A DNA stretch of 64,000 nt, taken from the NCBI RefSeq assembly GCF_003073175.1, contig NZ_QBBX01000011.1, forward strand, positions 88,204 to 152,203. Direction: 5' to 3'. Below the pieces are notes generated by a model, which saw only the letters and a list, made by a program, of their open reading frames with translations, did no database searches and had not been told where the DNA came from. The stretch comes from Peribacillus acanthi. GTDB lineage: Bacteria > Bacillota > Bacilli > Bacillales > DSM-1321. The number at the start of each line of letters is the position of its first letter. The first letter of the stretch is position 1. Below, piece by piece: positions 47,221-56,550 of this stretch. The translations under genes and the position numbers were made by a program.

Positions 47221-47472
47221 TTGCTATTTAAAAGCCTAGAGTTCAAAAATGAAGTTGGACAGAAGGTTAAAGTCATTGATATTCCAGTATTGGAGGAAGA
47301 TAGTACATTTCGATTTATGATTACATCAAGATTGGAATTGTTCATTCGATCCGTTTATCTAGACAAAGGTAAAGCAAGAGTACACTCATTTAAAGAATAT
47401 CTGCGAAGAACTATGAAGTGGCCTCATTACGAAAAGCTGTTTCAAGAAACCGAGCTGAAAAATAATGCATAA
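47221..47472 (+). CDS. Uncharacterised 83-residue protein
   Basis: Basic, soluble protein; middle contains FRFMITSRLELFIRSVYLDK. A TTGACA and TATAAT pair sits upstream though its spacing (21) is long. TTG 47221 follows AAAGAGG by 9 bases; an in-frame GTG at 47200 would be almost leaderless. No family recognised. Confidence 0.62.
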   Translation: MLFKSLEFKNEVGQKVKVIDIPVLEEDSTFRFMITSRLELFIRSVYLDKGKARVHSFKEYLRRTMKWPHYEKLFQETELKNNA

Positions 47473-47506
47473 AGAAAAACACCTCAACCTGAGGTGTTTT
47501 TCTTAT
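47471..47506. terminator. Bidirectional terminator
   Basis: AAGAAAAACACCTCA/GAGGTGTTTTTCTT hairpin between convergent genes. Confidence 0.88.
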
Positions 47507-47508
47507 CA

Positions 47509-48024
47509 TTAGCCTTTTGGCATGGGAGTTGGAGTCGGTTTAGCAAAGCCTTCTTTATATTTTTGATCAATATAGTCTCTAATTTCTTTTACGGATTTTC
47601 CATCCTTTAATTGTAAAATCGATTCTACCGCTGTCTCCAAGCATACACCACAACGTGTTCCATGATCGTCCCAAACCACTCTGCCATCCTCTTTATTGTC
47701 ATGAATGAAGCAATCATAGTTATCCCTATGACCAGCAGAATCACCGCATCCACAATAACATGGGATTTGTTCTAAAAGTTCCTTATTATTTGCAGCTGCT
47801 AAATATATAGTTTTCATATCTTCAGGCTTTTCGTTCAGAAATTTTGGTGCGATATCCTTAGAAGATGTTGTTTCCTGTAAATCTCCATTTTTCGCATGAG
47901 AAGTATGAGCGTTCTCATGGTCCTTATTATTTTTAGTTGTTTCTTCGTTTGATTTAGCACACCCCGTCAATGCAAACCAAAAAACTAAAGAACAGACTAT
48001 TAACAAATATCTTGCCTTTTTCAT
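47509..48024 (-). CDS. PCYCGC-motif lipoprotein
   Basis: 171 residues, lipoprotein: signal peptide with lipobox ALTGC (Cys22). The name-giving motif PCYCGCG spans 88-94, followed by His99, Cys105, Cys125 and Cys128 (TRCGVC), suggesting metal or redox binding outside the membrane. His-rich linker. Function unknown; sits near the copper-handling SCO gene, which may be meaningful. Confidence 0.88.
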   Translation of the reverse strand: MKKARYLLIVCSLVFWFALTGCAKSNEETTKNNKDHENAHTSHAKNGDLQETTSSKDIAPKFLNEKPEDMKTIYLAAANNKELLEQIPCYCGCGDSAGHRDNYDCFIHDNKEDGRVVWDDHGTRCGVCLETAVESILQLKDGKSVKEIRDYIDQKYKEGFAKPTPTPMPKG

Positions 48025-48194
48025 TTAATCACCTACTATTCAAAAGTCATGTTCATTTTAACATAACCTAGTTGCGTTTCATATTTGATTTCTCGAATCG
48101 TCACTCTTCTTTAATAATTAGACACTTAGTCCTATAAATTCCAATATTTTCATATTAGCGTGTGAAATGCAATATATTGATATGGGGGTGTAAT

Positions 48195-49154
48195 ATGGGG
48201 AAAAAGGTATTATTTTTCGGTGATTTTGGAATTGATGATATTATTGCGCTTTTATATGCATTATACTGTCCGCAAATCGATGTCATAGGAATTGTGGCAG
48301 ACTATGGGAATGTGTCAAAATATGATGCAATTCGCAATGTGAAATATTTAATAGAAGCCACGGAGAAAAATGATTTAAAAGTGATCGGTGGAGCAGGAAG
48401 AGCTCTAACAGGATACGAACCTATATTTTACCCGACAATCCATGGACCTGAGGGATTAGGCCCATTTCAACCAGAAGACAATAACTTTGATAACAACTTT
48501 GAAAATTTCTATGAAATTATTAATATTATTGAAAAATATCCTGATCTGGTGCTAGTGAATGTTGGGAGACTAACATCGTTAGCGACAGCTTTTATACTAT
48601 TTCCAGAAGTGATGAAAAAGGTTTCCGATATTTATGTGATGGGTGGAGCCTTTAACTATCCAGGCAATGTGACTCCTGTAGCAGAGGCGAATTTTCATGG
48701 AGATCCTTTTGCAGCAAACTTAGTATTTACCCTAGCGTCCAGTCCAATCAAAATCATTCCCTTAAATATCACCCAAAGAGCAGTTATTCCACCACATATA
48801 ATTACTATGTTGGACAATGAATTCACGAAAAAAGGTGATAAGGTTGGGCAAATGATAAAACCGATGTATGACTTTTATTATTCATCCTATAAAGATATGA
48901 TTCCATCCATTGGAGGAGGTCCAATTCATGACCTTGTCGTCATGTGGGCAGTCGTCGAATCTCAAGAAGTTAAATACAAGAAAGTTCCCGTTTCAATTGT
49001 TACACAAACTGGACTGGCTTTTGGCCAAAGTATAGGTGATTTTAGAGAGTTAACGGAAAAAATCAATAGTCCAAACCATTATGTAGGTGTGGACTTTTCA
49101 TATTGGAAATTTGTAAACTCCTTTGTTCATACACTATTAACGGGGACATGTTAG
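48195..49154 (+). CDS. Nucleoside hydrolase family protein
   Basis: About 319 residues, IU-nucleoside hydrolase fold. The N-terminal calcium motif reads FGDFGIDD instead of DxDPGxDD, so the first Asp is Phe; the second, which is the general base in IU-NH, and the DD pair remain. VMGGAFNYPGNVTPVAEANF and the C-terminal HDLVV are conserved. It probably cleaves a ribosyl bond, with an altered metal site. ATG 48195 follows GGGGGTG. Confidence 0.85.
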   Translation: MGKKVLFFGDFGIDDIIALLYALYCPQIDVIGIVADYGNVSKYDAIRNVKYLIEATEKNDLKVIGGAGRALTGYEPIFYPTIHGPEGLGPFQPEDNNFDNNFENFYEIINIIEKYPDLVLVNVGRLTSLATAFILFPEVMKKVSDIYVMGGAFNYPGNVTPVAEANFHGDPFAANLVFTLASSPIKIIPLNITQRAVIPPHIITMLDNEFTKKGDKVGQMIKPMYDFYYSSYKDMIPSIGGGPIHDLVVMWAVVESQEVKYKKVPVSIVTQTGLAFGQSIGDFRELTEKINSPNHYVGVDFSYWKFVNSFVHTLLTGTC

Positions 49155-49310
49155 TCAACTTAAGGGGGAGATTGTTAAATTTTTTATTTTAAAAACTTAA
49201 ATATGTCTAGTTTGTGAAGTCTATCCAGATTTCTTTTAATAAAAAGCGTAGTTTGTTAATATTAGAGGGTGAAAACATTTTTATTAGGGAAGTCAGAGGA
49301 TGATTCAGTG

Positions 49311-49895
49311 ATGAAAAAATTAAATACAATGATCTCCATGTTTATAGTGTTGGTATTGATTGTCGGTTGCAGTCCCAAAGGGGTACCAAATGCGAAGAAT
49401 TGGCAAATCAATGATTTTACATATACTAACCAAGAAAATAAACAGTTTGGATTGCAAGACCTTAAAGGTAAAGTATGGATTGCAGATTTTGTTTTTACTA
49501 ATTGTACGTCTGTATGTCCACCAATGACTGCAAACATGTCGAAGTTACAAAAAAAGCTGAAAGATGAAGGAATCAAAGATGTAGAGCTCATTTCTTTTAG
49601 TATAGATCCAGAAACAGACACACCCGAAGTACTTAAAGACTATGGAAGAAAGTACAATGCTGATTTCTCAAACTGGCACTTTCTTACAGGGTATTCTCAA
49701 GCAGAAATTGAAAAATTTGCCCAAGAAGATTTTAAAGCCTTTGTGAAAAAACCAGAATCAGATGATCAAGTTATCCATGGAACAGATTTTTATTTGGTCG
49801 ACCAAAATGGGAAAATCATTCAATATTATACTGGTTTAGCCGATATTCCAATGGATGAAATCGTAAAGCATATAAAAATATTACAAAATTACTAA
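49311..49895 (+). CDS. ypmQ: SCO1-type copper-chaperone lipoprotein YpmQ
   Basis: About 194 residues, lipoprotein (lipobox IVGC, Cys20). Thioredoxin-like fold with copper-binding Cys65 and Cys69 (NCTSVCPP) and His156 (IHGTDFYL). Delivers copper to the CuA centre of cytochrome oxidase, consistent with the ba3 genes at 8.6-10.9 kb. ATG 49311 follows AGAGGATG; an upstream GTG is too near its site. Confidence 0.92.
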   Translation: MKKLNTMISMFIVLVLIVGCSPKGVPNAKNWQINDFTYTNQENKQFGLQDLKGKVWIADFVFTNCTSVCPPMTANMSKLQKKLKDEGIKDVELISFSIDPETDTPEVLKDYGRKYNADFSNWHFLTGYSQAEIEKFAQEDFKAFVKKPESDDQVIHGTDFYLVDQNGKIIQYYTGLADIPMDEIVKHIKILQNY

Positions 49896-49926
49896 CAGAC
49901 GGATATTCCGTCTGTTTTTCTTTTTC
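49894..49926 (+). terminator. Terminator after ypmQ
   Basis: AACAGACGG/CCGTCTGTT with TTTCTTTTTC tail. Confidence 0.9.
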
Positions 49927-50123
49927 TATCCGGCTTAATCAAAAAAGTACAAATATTTATGTGGTAAGTTCCTATTAAATTTCAGTCCCATTTTTTTCTA
50001 CCAGAGGTTCACAGTAAGAACTACTGATGGTTTTTGTGTATAATGGAATGAATGCCTTTTTTATATAGTATGAATAAAATAACCTATCGTTATAGGAAAT
50101 TAAAGAGATGGTAGGTGGGAATA

Positions 50124-50948
50124 ATGAGAACACTATTACTTATTTTAGTATCCCTTTTGTCGCTTTCAGCCTGTTCCATATTTCAACCGGAACAAAAAGT
50201 GACAACCTTTCATAAAGAGAAGGATACTAAACTCACTTTGAAAAACGAAATTCCTTCGGATTTTTTTCCTTTTGATATACATATCGTTTCATTAGGAGAT
50301 TCTCTAACGAAGGGTGTTGGATATAGTAAGAATACAGGGGGCTATCAATCTTACTTAATCGATTTATTAAAGAAAGAGAAGCAGTTAAGAAAAGTCACAG
50401 TTTCGAATTATGGTGTAAGAGGAAATCGATCTGATCAATTGTTGAAAAAACTAAACAAAGAAGAAATCCAAGAGGATGTACAAAAAGCAGACAGTGTAAT
50501 CATTACCATAGGTGGAAATGATGTAATGAAAGTGGTTAGGGACCATTATTTGAATTTAAAGTTAATGTACTTTGATGACCAAAAGGAATTATATGAAAAA
50601 CAATTAATTCAAATATTAAATAAAATCAGATACTTAAATCCTGAAGCAGACGTTTATATTGTTGGTTTATACAATCCATTTTCAAAATGGCTGGTCACTT
50701 TAAAGGAACTAGATTTCATTATGGAGGATTGGAATGCTTCCACCCAATCAATCGCATCCAATTATCATGATGTTTATTATGTTGAAATTCAGGATATATT
50801 CAATAACTCAAATGAAAATTTGCTATATGAAGAGGATTACTTTCATCCCAATGACCGTGGGTATGAATTGATGGCAGAAAGGATTTATTTTAAATTCAGA
50901 AAAGAAACCGTCCAAAAGTATGCTAAGGATAACAAATCCCTTCAATAG
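50124..50948 (+). CDS. ypmR: SGNH/GDSL lipoprotein YpmR
   Basis: 274 residues, lipoprotein (LSLSAC, Cys17). GDS block SLGDSLTKGVG, GGNDVM and YFHPNDRGY complete an SGNH hydrolase site. Extracytoplasmic lipase or esterase. GGTGGG before ATG 50124. Pairs with ypmS 25 bases downstream. Confidence 0.92.
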   Translation: MRTLLLILVSLLSLSACSIFQPEQKVTTFHKEKDTKLTLKNEIPSDFFPFDIHIVSLGDSLTKGVGYSKNTGGYQSYLIDLLKKEKQLRKVTVSNYGVRGNRSDQLLKKLNKEEIQEDVQKADSVIITIGGNDVMKVVRDHYLNLKLMYFDDQKELYEKQLIQILNKIRYLNPEADVYIVGLYNPFSKWLVTLKELDFIMEDWNASTQSIASNYHDVYYVEIQDIFNNSNENLLYEEDYFHPNDRGYELMAERIYFKFRKETVQKYAKDNKSLQ

Positions 50949-50973
50949 TATATAAAGGAGTGACAACATTAGA

Positions 50974-51552
50974 TTGAAACGTAATAATTGGAAAACAGCT
51001 TTTTACATTCTATTTGGGATAAATGCCTTACTGCTGATTATTCTTCTAGCGTTTGTCCTTATGCCTGTGCAGGATAAAGAAGTTGAAGAGTATGGAAAAG
51101 AACACGCGAATGTGAAATTTCAAGTGAACACCAATAAACGGGATTTAACGACGCTTATCAATTCCTACCTGAAAAAAGAGGGATTGACTGGGCCGATCAA
51201 TTATCATATTTTTCTCCAGGATGAGGTGGAGTTTTACGGTTCCTTGCCGGCATTCGGAAAGGAAATCCAATTAAAAATGACCTTTGAACCCATTCCTTTG
51301 GAGAATGGTGATTTAATTCTCAAACAAAAGACGATGGAATTAGGTAAAGTGAGTCTACCAGTTGGATACATTATGAATTTTTTACAAAAAAAATATAAAA
51401 CCCCCAATTGGGTATCTATAGATCCGAAAGATGAACAAATCTACGTTGCGCTACAAAAATTAACATTGAAAAGTGATGCAAAAGTAAAAGTGAAAGAATT
51501 CGATTTGAAGGAGGATCGTATTTCTTTTGACTTACTAATACCAACGAAATAG
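50974..51552 (+). CDS. ypmS: YpmS membrane-anchored protein
   Basis: 192 residues, an N-terminal span (FYILFGINALLLIILLAFVL) and an extracytoplasmic domain of the DUF2140/YpmS type. TTG start; AAAGGAGTG is 12 bases upstream, a little far. Operon with ypmR. Function unknown. Confidence 0.88.
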   Translation: MKRNNWKTAFYILFGINALLLIILLAFVLMPVQDKEVEEYGKEHANVKFQVNTNKRDLTTLINSYLKKEGLTGPINYHIFLQDEVEFYGSLPAFGKEIQLKMTFEPIPLENGDLILKQKTMELGKVSLPVGYIMNFLQKKYKTPNWVSIDPKDEQIYVALQKLTLKSDAKVKVKEFDLKEDRISFDLLIPTK

Positions 51553-51553
51553 C

Positions 51554-51585
51554 AAAGAACCCGGAAGTCCGGGTTCTTTACTTTT
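51554..51585. terminator. Bidirectional terminator
   Basis: AAAGAACCCGG/CCGGGTTCTTT hairpin between convergent genes. Confidence 0.88.
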
Positions 51586-51605
51586 GTTTAACAATTAAGA
51601 TTTAA

Positions 51606-52364
51606 TCATGGGGATAAAATAATCGCTTCAAGCGCTGGAGTGCCTTCTGCCAAACCTATGGCATAAATCGTATAACCCATGTTTGGAAGGAGAGAAACTG
51701 CTGGTAATGACAACACAACACTGTCTGAACCGGCTAATCTCACTTCTAAATCTACTGTTAACGGTGTAACACCTAGATAATCGGTTACTTTCCGGTAAGA
51801 GATATTTGAAAATACGACATCTCCCCCTTTAACAGCAACGTCTACTGCAGGTGCGTCAGGAGAAAAATGGACAAACCGAACCTTAGACTCTCCTGATGGA
51901 GTATGTGTAGAATCTTCAATCGGTTGCAATGTTAGATTTTTTTTAGCGACTGAACCAATGGCAGCCAATGTATAGCTTTTTCCACCTTCTACATTAATTC
52001 GTCTACTGATTACTGTATTGATAGATTCTCCAGTAGGATAAATATCAATATGATAACTACCTTGAGGTAATGGTAAGTATTCAGTCATTCTTTTGTATGG
52101 AAAATCCTTTAATATTTTTGTTCCATTTACATAAACATCTACATTAGGCGCATCTGGAGCTGCATGTAGAACACGAATTCTACCTTGGGCACCATTGGGT
52201 TGAACACGCTTGTGCTTGTATGCTTCAGCAGCTTTTTGAAGGTTCTTAAAGTGTTTTTGATAATACTCCATATGAAGATCAGGGTTAGTATACTTATAAT
52301 AATCAGCTAGCATTCCGTACATTGAGGCTTTTTCAAAATATTCCTCGGGTTTTCTGCTGGTCAT
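51606..52364 (-). CDS. Two-repeat DUF4397 protein
   Basis: 252 residues. After a helical N-terminus (Tyr-rich ASMYGMLADYYKYTNPDLHM) come two DUF4397 beta repeats, one at RVLHAAPDAPNVDVYVNG and one at RFVHFSPDAPAVDVAVKG. No signal peptide. Family members are surface or spore-associated; role unknown. AAGGGAG before the ATG. Confidence 0.85.
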   Translation of the reverse strand: MTSRKPEEYFEKASMYGMLADYYKYTNPDLHMEYYQKHFKNLQKAAEAYKHKRVQPNGAQGRIRVLHAAPDAPNVDVYVNGTKILKDFPYKRMTEYLPLPQGSYHIDIYPTGESINTVISRRINVEGGKSYTLAAIGSVAKKNLTLQPIEDSTHTPSGESKVRFVHFSPDAPAVDVAVKGGDVVFSNISYRKVTDYLGVTPLTVDLEVRLAGSDSVVLSLPAVSLLPNMGYTIYAIGLAEGTPALEAIILSP

Positions 52365-52551
52365 GTTATGTCTCCCTTCGATAAAATCATTACGTATTAT
52401 GAATATGCGTAACTACTTGGGCATGTGTCATGTTCTCGTAATAATACTGTTTTAGGCAACATAGTTTACCGATTGACTCCTGAAGGGTAAAATGCTTGCA
52501 ATGGGTAAATTAACAAAATCGACTTTATGGATAGATTGGAGGAAAACCATT

Positions 52552-53088
52552 ATGACGGAACTTAGAAAAGCAACATTCGCTGGGGGATGCTTTTGGTGTA
52601 TGGTAAAGCCCTTTGATACTCAACCAGGAATTCATTCTGTACTTTCTGGATATACAGGTGGGACAAAAGAAAACCCTACATACCAGGAAGTTTGTAGGGA
52701 AGACACAGGACATTATGAAGCAGTGCAGATTACATATGATCCTAATGTATTTCCATACGAGCAGCTATTAGAAATATTCTGGAGTCAAATCGACCCGACT
52801 GATAGTGGAGGGCAATTTTATGATCGTGGACATTCTTATAAAACAGCCATCTTCTATCATGATCAAGACCAGAAAGAAAAGGCGGAAATGTCTAAGAAAT
52901 TGCTACAGGAAAGTGGACGTTTTTCGAAGCCTATAGTAACGGATATCCTTCCTGCTTCTGTTTTTTACAACGCGGAGGAATACCACCAACACTATTACAA
53001 AAAAAATCCTACCCATTACCAGTCCTACCACCGTGGATCTGGGAGGGAAGCTTTTATTCAAAAACATTGGGGGAAAAGTCATGAATAA
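52552..53088 (+). CDS. msrA: Peptide methionine sulfoxide reductase MsrA
   Basis: 178 residues; catalytic Cys13 in [15 protein letters not shown], and AEEYHQHYY. Reduces the S-isomer of methionine sulfoxide. TTGGAGGA precedes ATG 52552; the longer open frame has no site. Overlaps msrB by 8 bases. Confidence 0.96.
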   Translation: MTELRKATFAGGCFWCMVKPFDTQPGIHSVLSGYTGGTKENPTYQEVCREDTGHYEAVQITYDPNVFPYEQLLEIFWSQIDPTDSGGQFYDRGHSYKTAIFYHDQDQKEKAEMSKKLLQESGRFSKPIVTDILPASVFYNAEEYHQHYYKKNPTHYQSYHRGSGREAFIQKHWGKSHE

Positions 53089-53506
53089 AGATGGATTAAA
53101 AAATAAACTAACTCCTATTCAGTATGAGGTAACTCAAAATAATGGAACGGAGCCACCTTTTAGAAATGAGTTTTGGAACCATGACGCAGAGGGGATATAT
53201 GTTGATATTGTTTCTGGAAAACCATTATTCTCATCTAAAGATAAATACGATGCAGGGTGTGGCTGGCCAAGCTTCACAAAACCGATTGAGGAAATTGAAG
53301 TAATCGAAAAGGCGGATTTTTCCCATGGAATGAGAAGGGTAGAAGTTAGAAGTAAGACTGCAGATTCACATTTAGGACATGTATTTACTGATGGACCTGG
53401 TCCAAATGGCTTGCGTTATTGTATAAACTCGGCGGCTTTAAAATTCATCCCAGTCAATAAACTTGAAGAAGAAGGATATGGGGAATATAATAGACTTTTC
53501 TTGTGA
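53081..53506 (+). CDS. msrB: Peptide methionine-R-sulfoxide reductase MsrB
   Basis: 141 residues; Cys114 in [11 protein letters not shown] and GCGWPSF. The four zinc cysteines of some MsrB forms are absent. Complements MsrA. ATG 53081 after GGGGGAAAAG. Confidence 0.95.
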   Translation: MNKDGLKNKLTPIQYEVTQNNGTEPPFRNEFWNHDAEGIYVDIVSGKPLFSSKDKYDAGCGWPSFTKPIEEIEVIEKADFSHGMRRVEVRSKTADSHLGHVFTDGPGPNGLRYCINSAALKFIPVNKLEEEGYGEYNRLFL

Positions 53507-53550
53507 GAGTAAAGTAAACAACTTAGATTGTACTTGAAAGGGTGTCACTC

Positions 53551-54048
53551 GTGTTTAAAAAATTATTTGGAAAAAAAGCGGAGCAAAACACCGATGTTTT
53601 GACTTCACCAGCAACAGGAAAAATCGTTCCACTTGAAGAAGTACCAGATCCAGTGTTCTCTGAAAAAATGATGGGTGATGGACTTGCAATAGAACCAAGT
53701 GAAGGAGTGATTGTAGCTCCAGTGGATGGGAAAGTAATGCAAGTATTCCCAACTAAACATGCACTAGGACTTATAACAAATGCAGGAACTGAAATCCTGA
53801 TCCATATCGGTTTAGAAACTGTAGGAATGAAGGGTGAAGGCTTTGAAGCGCATGTAAAAGAGGGCGATCTGGTGAAAAAAGGTGATACATTAGTAACCTT
53901 TGATCTGAACCTTGTCCGTGAAAGAGCTAAAAGTCTTATTACTCCAATCATCATTACAAACAGTGCTGAAATGCAGTCATTGGAAAAAGCGTCTACAACT
54001 GAAGTAGTAAAAGGAGAATCAACGTTTATTACGGTTACTCCTAAATAA
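53551..54048 (+). CDS. ypqE: PTS glucose-type IIA domain protein YpqE
   Basis: 165 residues, single EIIA domain. Phosphorylation His85 in ILIHIGLETVGM, with His70 (TKHALGL) beside it. Stand-alone IIA that can serve several EIIBC partners. GTG 53551 with AAAGGGTG 7 bases upstream. B. subtilis ypqE follows msrAB likewise. Confidence 0.92.
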   Translation: MFKKLFGKKAEQNTDVLTSPATGKIVPLEEVPDPVFSEKMMGDGLAIEPSEGVIVAPVDGKVMQVFPTKHALGLITNAGTEILIHIGLETVGMKGEGFEAHVKEGDLVKKGDTLVTFDLNLVRERAKSLITPIIITNSAEMQSLEKASTTEVVKGESTFITVTPK

Positions 54049-54082
54049 CGAAAAGGTGCTCATCGATGAGCACCTTTTCGTT
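54047..54082. terminator. Perfect-palindrome bidirectional terminator
   Basis: 36-base perfect palindrome starting AACGAAAAGGTGCTCATC, between convergent genes; both strands end in TTTTCGTT. Confidence 0.9.
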
Positions 54083-54653
54083 ATTTGGATGTCATACCAC
54101 CTGATAAGACAAATTTCATTGCGTCCTCGGCTTTTACTTCTATAACAGTCACTTGATCCTTTGGAACTAAAAATGTAAAACCAGCAACTTGGAAGGTCTG
54201 AGGAATGTACACAGCCACATATTCTTTATATTCATTATAAAAATCTCCAACATTCTCACTTGTAATAAATCCAACACTTGTTAAATGGGAATTTGGCTGT
54301 TTGATCAGAACCACTTTAGAAAAAGATTTCTTTTCTCCTAAAAACGAGTGGACAGTATCTTTAATGACAGAATAGATAGTCTTTACAATAGGTATTTTGC
54401 TTAAAATCCGATCAATAAATCTAAATAAACTGCCTAAAATGAATTGGGTAGAAAGCCATCCAATTAAGGTAATACTAAGGATTGTCAAAATAATGCCAAT
54501 CCCAGGGATATAATCTTCCTTCATATAACTTCTTAAATAATTTCCTAATAACCCATCAAAAAATACAAACATTTTGTACACTACATAAATGACTGCTGCA
54601 ATTGGGACAATTAATAAAATACCATTAACAAAATTCTTTAATATACGTTTCAT
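54081..54653 (-). CDS. DUF502 membrane protein
   Basis: 190 residues; two N-terminal spans (NGILLIVPIAAVIYVVYKMF; GIGIILTILSITLIGWLSTQ) and a soluble C-terminus with the family's YVAVYIPQ and GFTFLVPKDQ strands. GAGGTGG before the ATG. Second gene after the SGNH gene. Function unknown. Confidence 0.88.
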   Translation of the reverse strand: MKRILKNFVNGILLIVPIAAVIYVVYKMFVFFDGLLGNYLRSYMKEDYIPGIGIILTILSITLIGWLSTQFILGSLFRFIDRILSKIPIVKTIYSVIKDTVHSFLGEKKSFSKVVLIKQPNSHLTSVGFITSENVGDFYNEYKEYVAVYIPQTFQVAGFTFLVPKDQVTVIEVKAEDAMKFVLSGGMTSK

Positions 54654-54661
54654 TTTCCACC

Positions 54662-55759
54662 TCAATGAGTTTCATCAATATTTTTTCTTAAGATGATAGA
54701 AGACAAACGAATGACGGACTCATTAGATATATTTCGTTCGCTTTTTTCTCCGGTTACTTCAAAACGGACTGTGTGTAAGTCATTAGACAATCCGTTAGAT
54801 ATATATAAATATCGTTCTCTTTCAAAAGGCCACCAGGTGCTCAATGAAGTATAAAATTCTCCATCGATGATCACATTAACTACGCCTCCATCAGGGCTTC
54901 TCAATAATTTTAAACCTAAGACTGAACCATAAAACGAAAATTCTACATAACTACCTTTTTTACTGCTTACTAAATAATTGTTCTGTAATTCAAAGCCCTG
55001 TTGTTCGGTAAAATCAGCTAGTACATCAAAGCTCATATCAGTATTTTGCATTAATGGTACCGACAAAGAAGCAACTTTTTTATTTTCATTAGTATGGTTC
55101 TTTACTTTGTTCATGATTTCTTCTGCATATAAAGAGTAGCCTAATCCATTTGGATGAATGAGATCCTTTGTCAATTTTGTTACAGGAAGTCCACTTTTTT
55201 GGAAAGGAATCCTCATATCTATGTTAATAGCATTATAATGGTTGGATACATTCTCAATCACTTCAGCAAATTCTGGATTAGAAAGGCAGCTTTCGGTAAA
55301 GGTAATAATCTCAGCCCCAGGATAAATGGAAAGGGATCTTCGAATTAAAGATTCATATAAGAGACTAAAATCATGAGCCTTCATATATTTTCGATCATTT
55401 TCGCCAAATACAATAAATACAGCATCAATAGATGTATCTATAGTTTCGGTTTCCATTTTATATAATCCTTCAAAACTAGTGGCCCCGCTTTGTACAATAA
55501 ATTTGCCAGAAGCATCTGAGCCATATTCATGCTTTAACAGTCTTTCCATCTGTCGATACCATTTTAAACTCGGCTTCTCCGCACCAGAGCCTCTGCCAAT
55601 ACTATCGCCGATGATTACATAACGAATGGGCATTCCTTTATTTAATTTTTCAAATAGAGTAAGAGAATCAGCCACTTCAGGAAAAGAACTTCCCTTTAAA
55701 AAAGTTAATGTCAAAAAGCATGAAATGATTCCCGTAGCTATCCTAAAAATGTTTTTCAT
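54662..55759 (-). CDS. Secreted SGNH hydrolase with C-terminal beta domain
   Basis: 365 residues with an N-terminal signal-anchor (ATGIISCFLTLTFL). VIGDSIGRGSG, GENDRKY and DLIHPNGLGYS form the SGNH site in the first 230 residues. The remaining 140 residues form a probable jelly-roll (YVEFSFYGSVLGLKLLRS to HTVRFEVTGE). Likely acts on a cell-surface polysaccharide ester. GGTGGG before ATG 55759. Confidence 0.85.
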   Translation of the reverse strand: MKNIFRIATGIISCFLTLTFLKGSSFPEVADSLTLFEKLNKGMPIRYVIIGDSIGRGSGAEKPSLKWYRQMERLLKHEYGSDASGKFIVQSGATSFEGLYKMETETIDTSIDAVFIVFGENDRKYMKAHDFSLLYESLIRRSLSIYPGAEIITFTESCLSNPEFAEVIENVSNHYNAINIDMRIPFQKSGLPVTKLTKDLIHPNGLGYSLYAEEIMNKVKNHTNENKKVASLSVPLMQNTDMSFDVLADFTEQQGFELQNNYLVSSKKGSYVEFSFYGSVLGLKLLRSPDGGVVNVIIDGEFYTSLSTWWPFERERYLYISNGLSNDLHTVRFEVTGEKSERNISNESVIRLSSIILRKNIDETH

Positions 55760-55964
55760 GCAGAATCCCACCAAATATTATTCTAGAAATTAGTATTTTA
55801 TTCAGCTTAATGAATTTAACGATATTAATCAATGTTTTTGATACTCATCAAATATATTTTACTAACTTTTTAAAAAATGGGCGAATGCACATGCAGACAA
55901 ACACCCGGTTTACATATGTTATGAGTGTAGTAAGACATACAGAAACTTTGAGGAGTGATTAAAT

Positions 55965-56105
55965 ATGTATTATGGCGGATATGATCAATGTTGTTACCCA
56001 GGTTATGGTTATGGTGGCGGTTGGGGTGGAGGTAGTTTCGCACTAATCGTTGTACTATTTATCCTTTTGATTATCATCGGAGCTTCTTTTGTAAACCACT
56101 GCTAA
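55965..56105 (+). CDS. YjcZ-family small sporulation protein
   Basis: 46 residues: Gly/Tyr/Cys-rich head ([19 protein letters not shown]), then one membrane helix ([19 protein letters not shown]) and a short tail with Cys. Typical YjcZ. GAGGAGTGATTA before the ATG; sporulation expression is inferred from family. Probably helps membrane or coat assembly. Confidence 0.9.
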   Translation: MYYGGYDQCCYPGYGYGGGWGGGSFALIVVLFILLIIIGASFVNHC

Positions 56106-56117
56106 TAAATATCGATA

Positions 56118-56150
56118 AAACCGGCCAAATCGGCCGGTTTATTGTTTGTT
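56118..56150 (+). terminator. Terminator after yjcZ-like gene
   Basis: AAACCGGCC/GGCCGGTTT hairpin and ATTGTTTGTTTT. The following 56151-56340 shows nothing recognisable. Confidence 0.88.
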
Positions 56151-56359
56151 TTGAATTAATCAATATTTTTACCAAAAGGGTAGTGAACACAGCTCCATTC
56201 CTTAATTAAGTGAATGAAGAAATTTCATCTACCCATAGGGTATCAATGGGAAGGTCTATTAGGTTCAATCAATGGCATGAATTTGGATATTCCCCTTTTA
56301 TTTTGTGAAAACCAATTTTTTAGATGACATTGTACTAATATCTAATTTTTTTCAATAAA

Positions 56360-56406
56360 AAAACCGAACAATAAACGTTTACATATAATAAAAGTTCGGT
56401 TATAAT
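56360..56406 (+). promoter_or_regulatory. PurR operator over guaC promoter
   Basis: Inverted PurBoxes AAAACCGAACAAT (56360-56372) and AAAGTTCGGTTAT (56391-56403, complement orientation), each a full match to AWWWCCGAACWWT. They overlap a promoter: -35 TTTACA (56378-56383), 17-base spacer, -10 TATAAT (56401-56406). Confidence 0.9.
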
Positions 56407-56438
56407 CAAACTTGTGTTTAATTAAAATTATTTTAAAT

Positions 56439-56550
56439 CATTCGTATATTCTTAGAAATATGGCCTAAGAGTTTCTACAAGGAGCCGAAAATCCTAACTA
56501 CGAATGGGTGGGACAACTCTACCCATTTGTAGTTAGGATTTATTTGTTTC
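56439..56550 (+). promoter_or_regulatory. Guanine-type purine riboswitch with terminator
   Basis: P1 CATTCGTA (56439-56446)/TACGAATG (56499-56506). L2 AATATGG and J2/3 GTTTCTAC match the purine aptamer; L3 holds CCGAAAA. C56498 is the ligand-selecting base before P1: C means guanine. A 21-bp terminator (56489-56509/56521-56541, one G-T pair) with a T-rich tail reuses P3 and P1 3' strands, so ligand binding should prevent termination (ON). Confidence 0.9.

Noticed and set aside
55880..55925. SigK/SigG promoter for the yjcZ-like gene
   Set aside because: CATATGTTA resembles a SigK -10, but no -35 at acceptable spacing was found, so no call was made.
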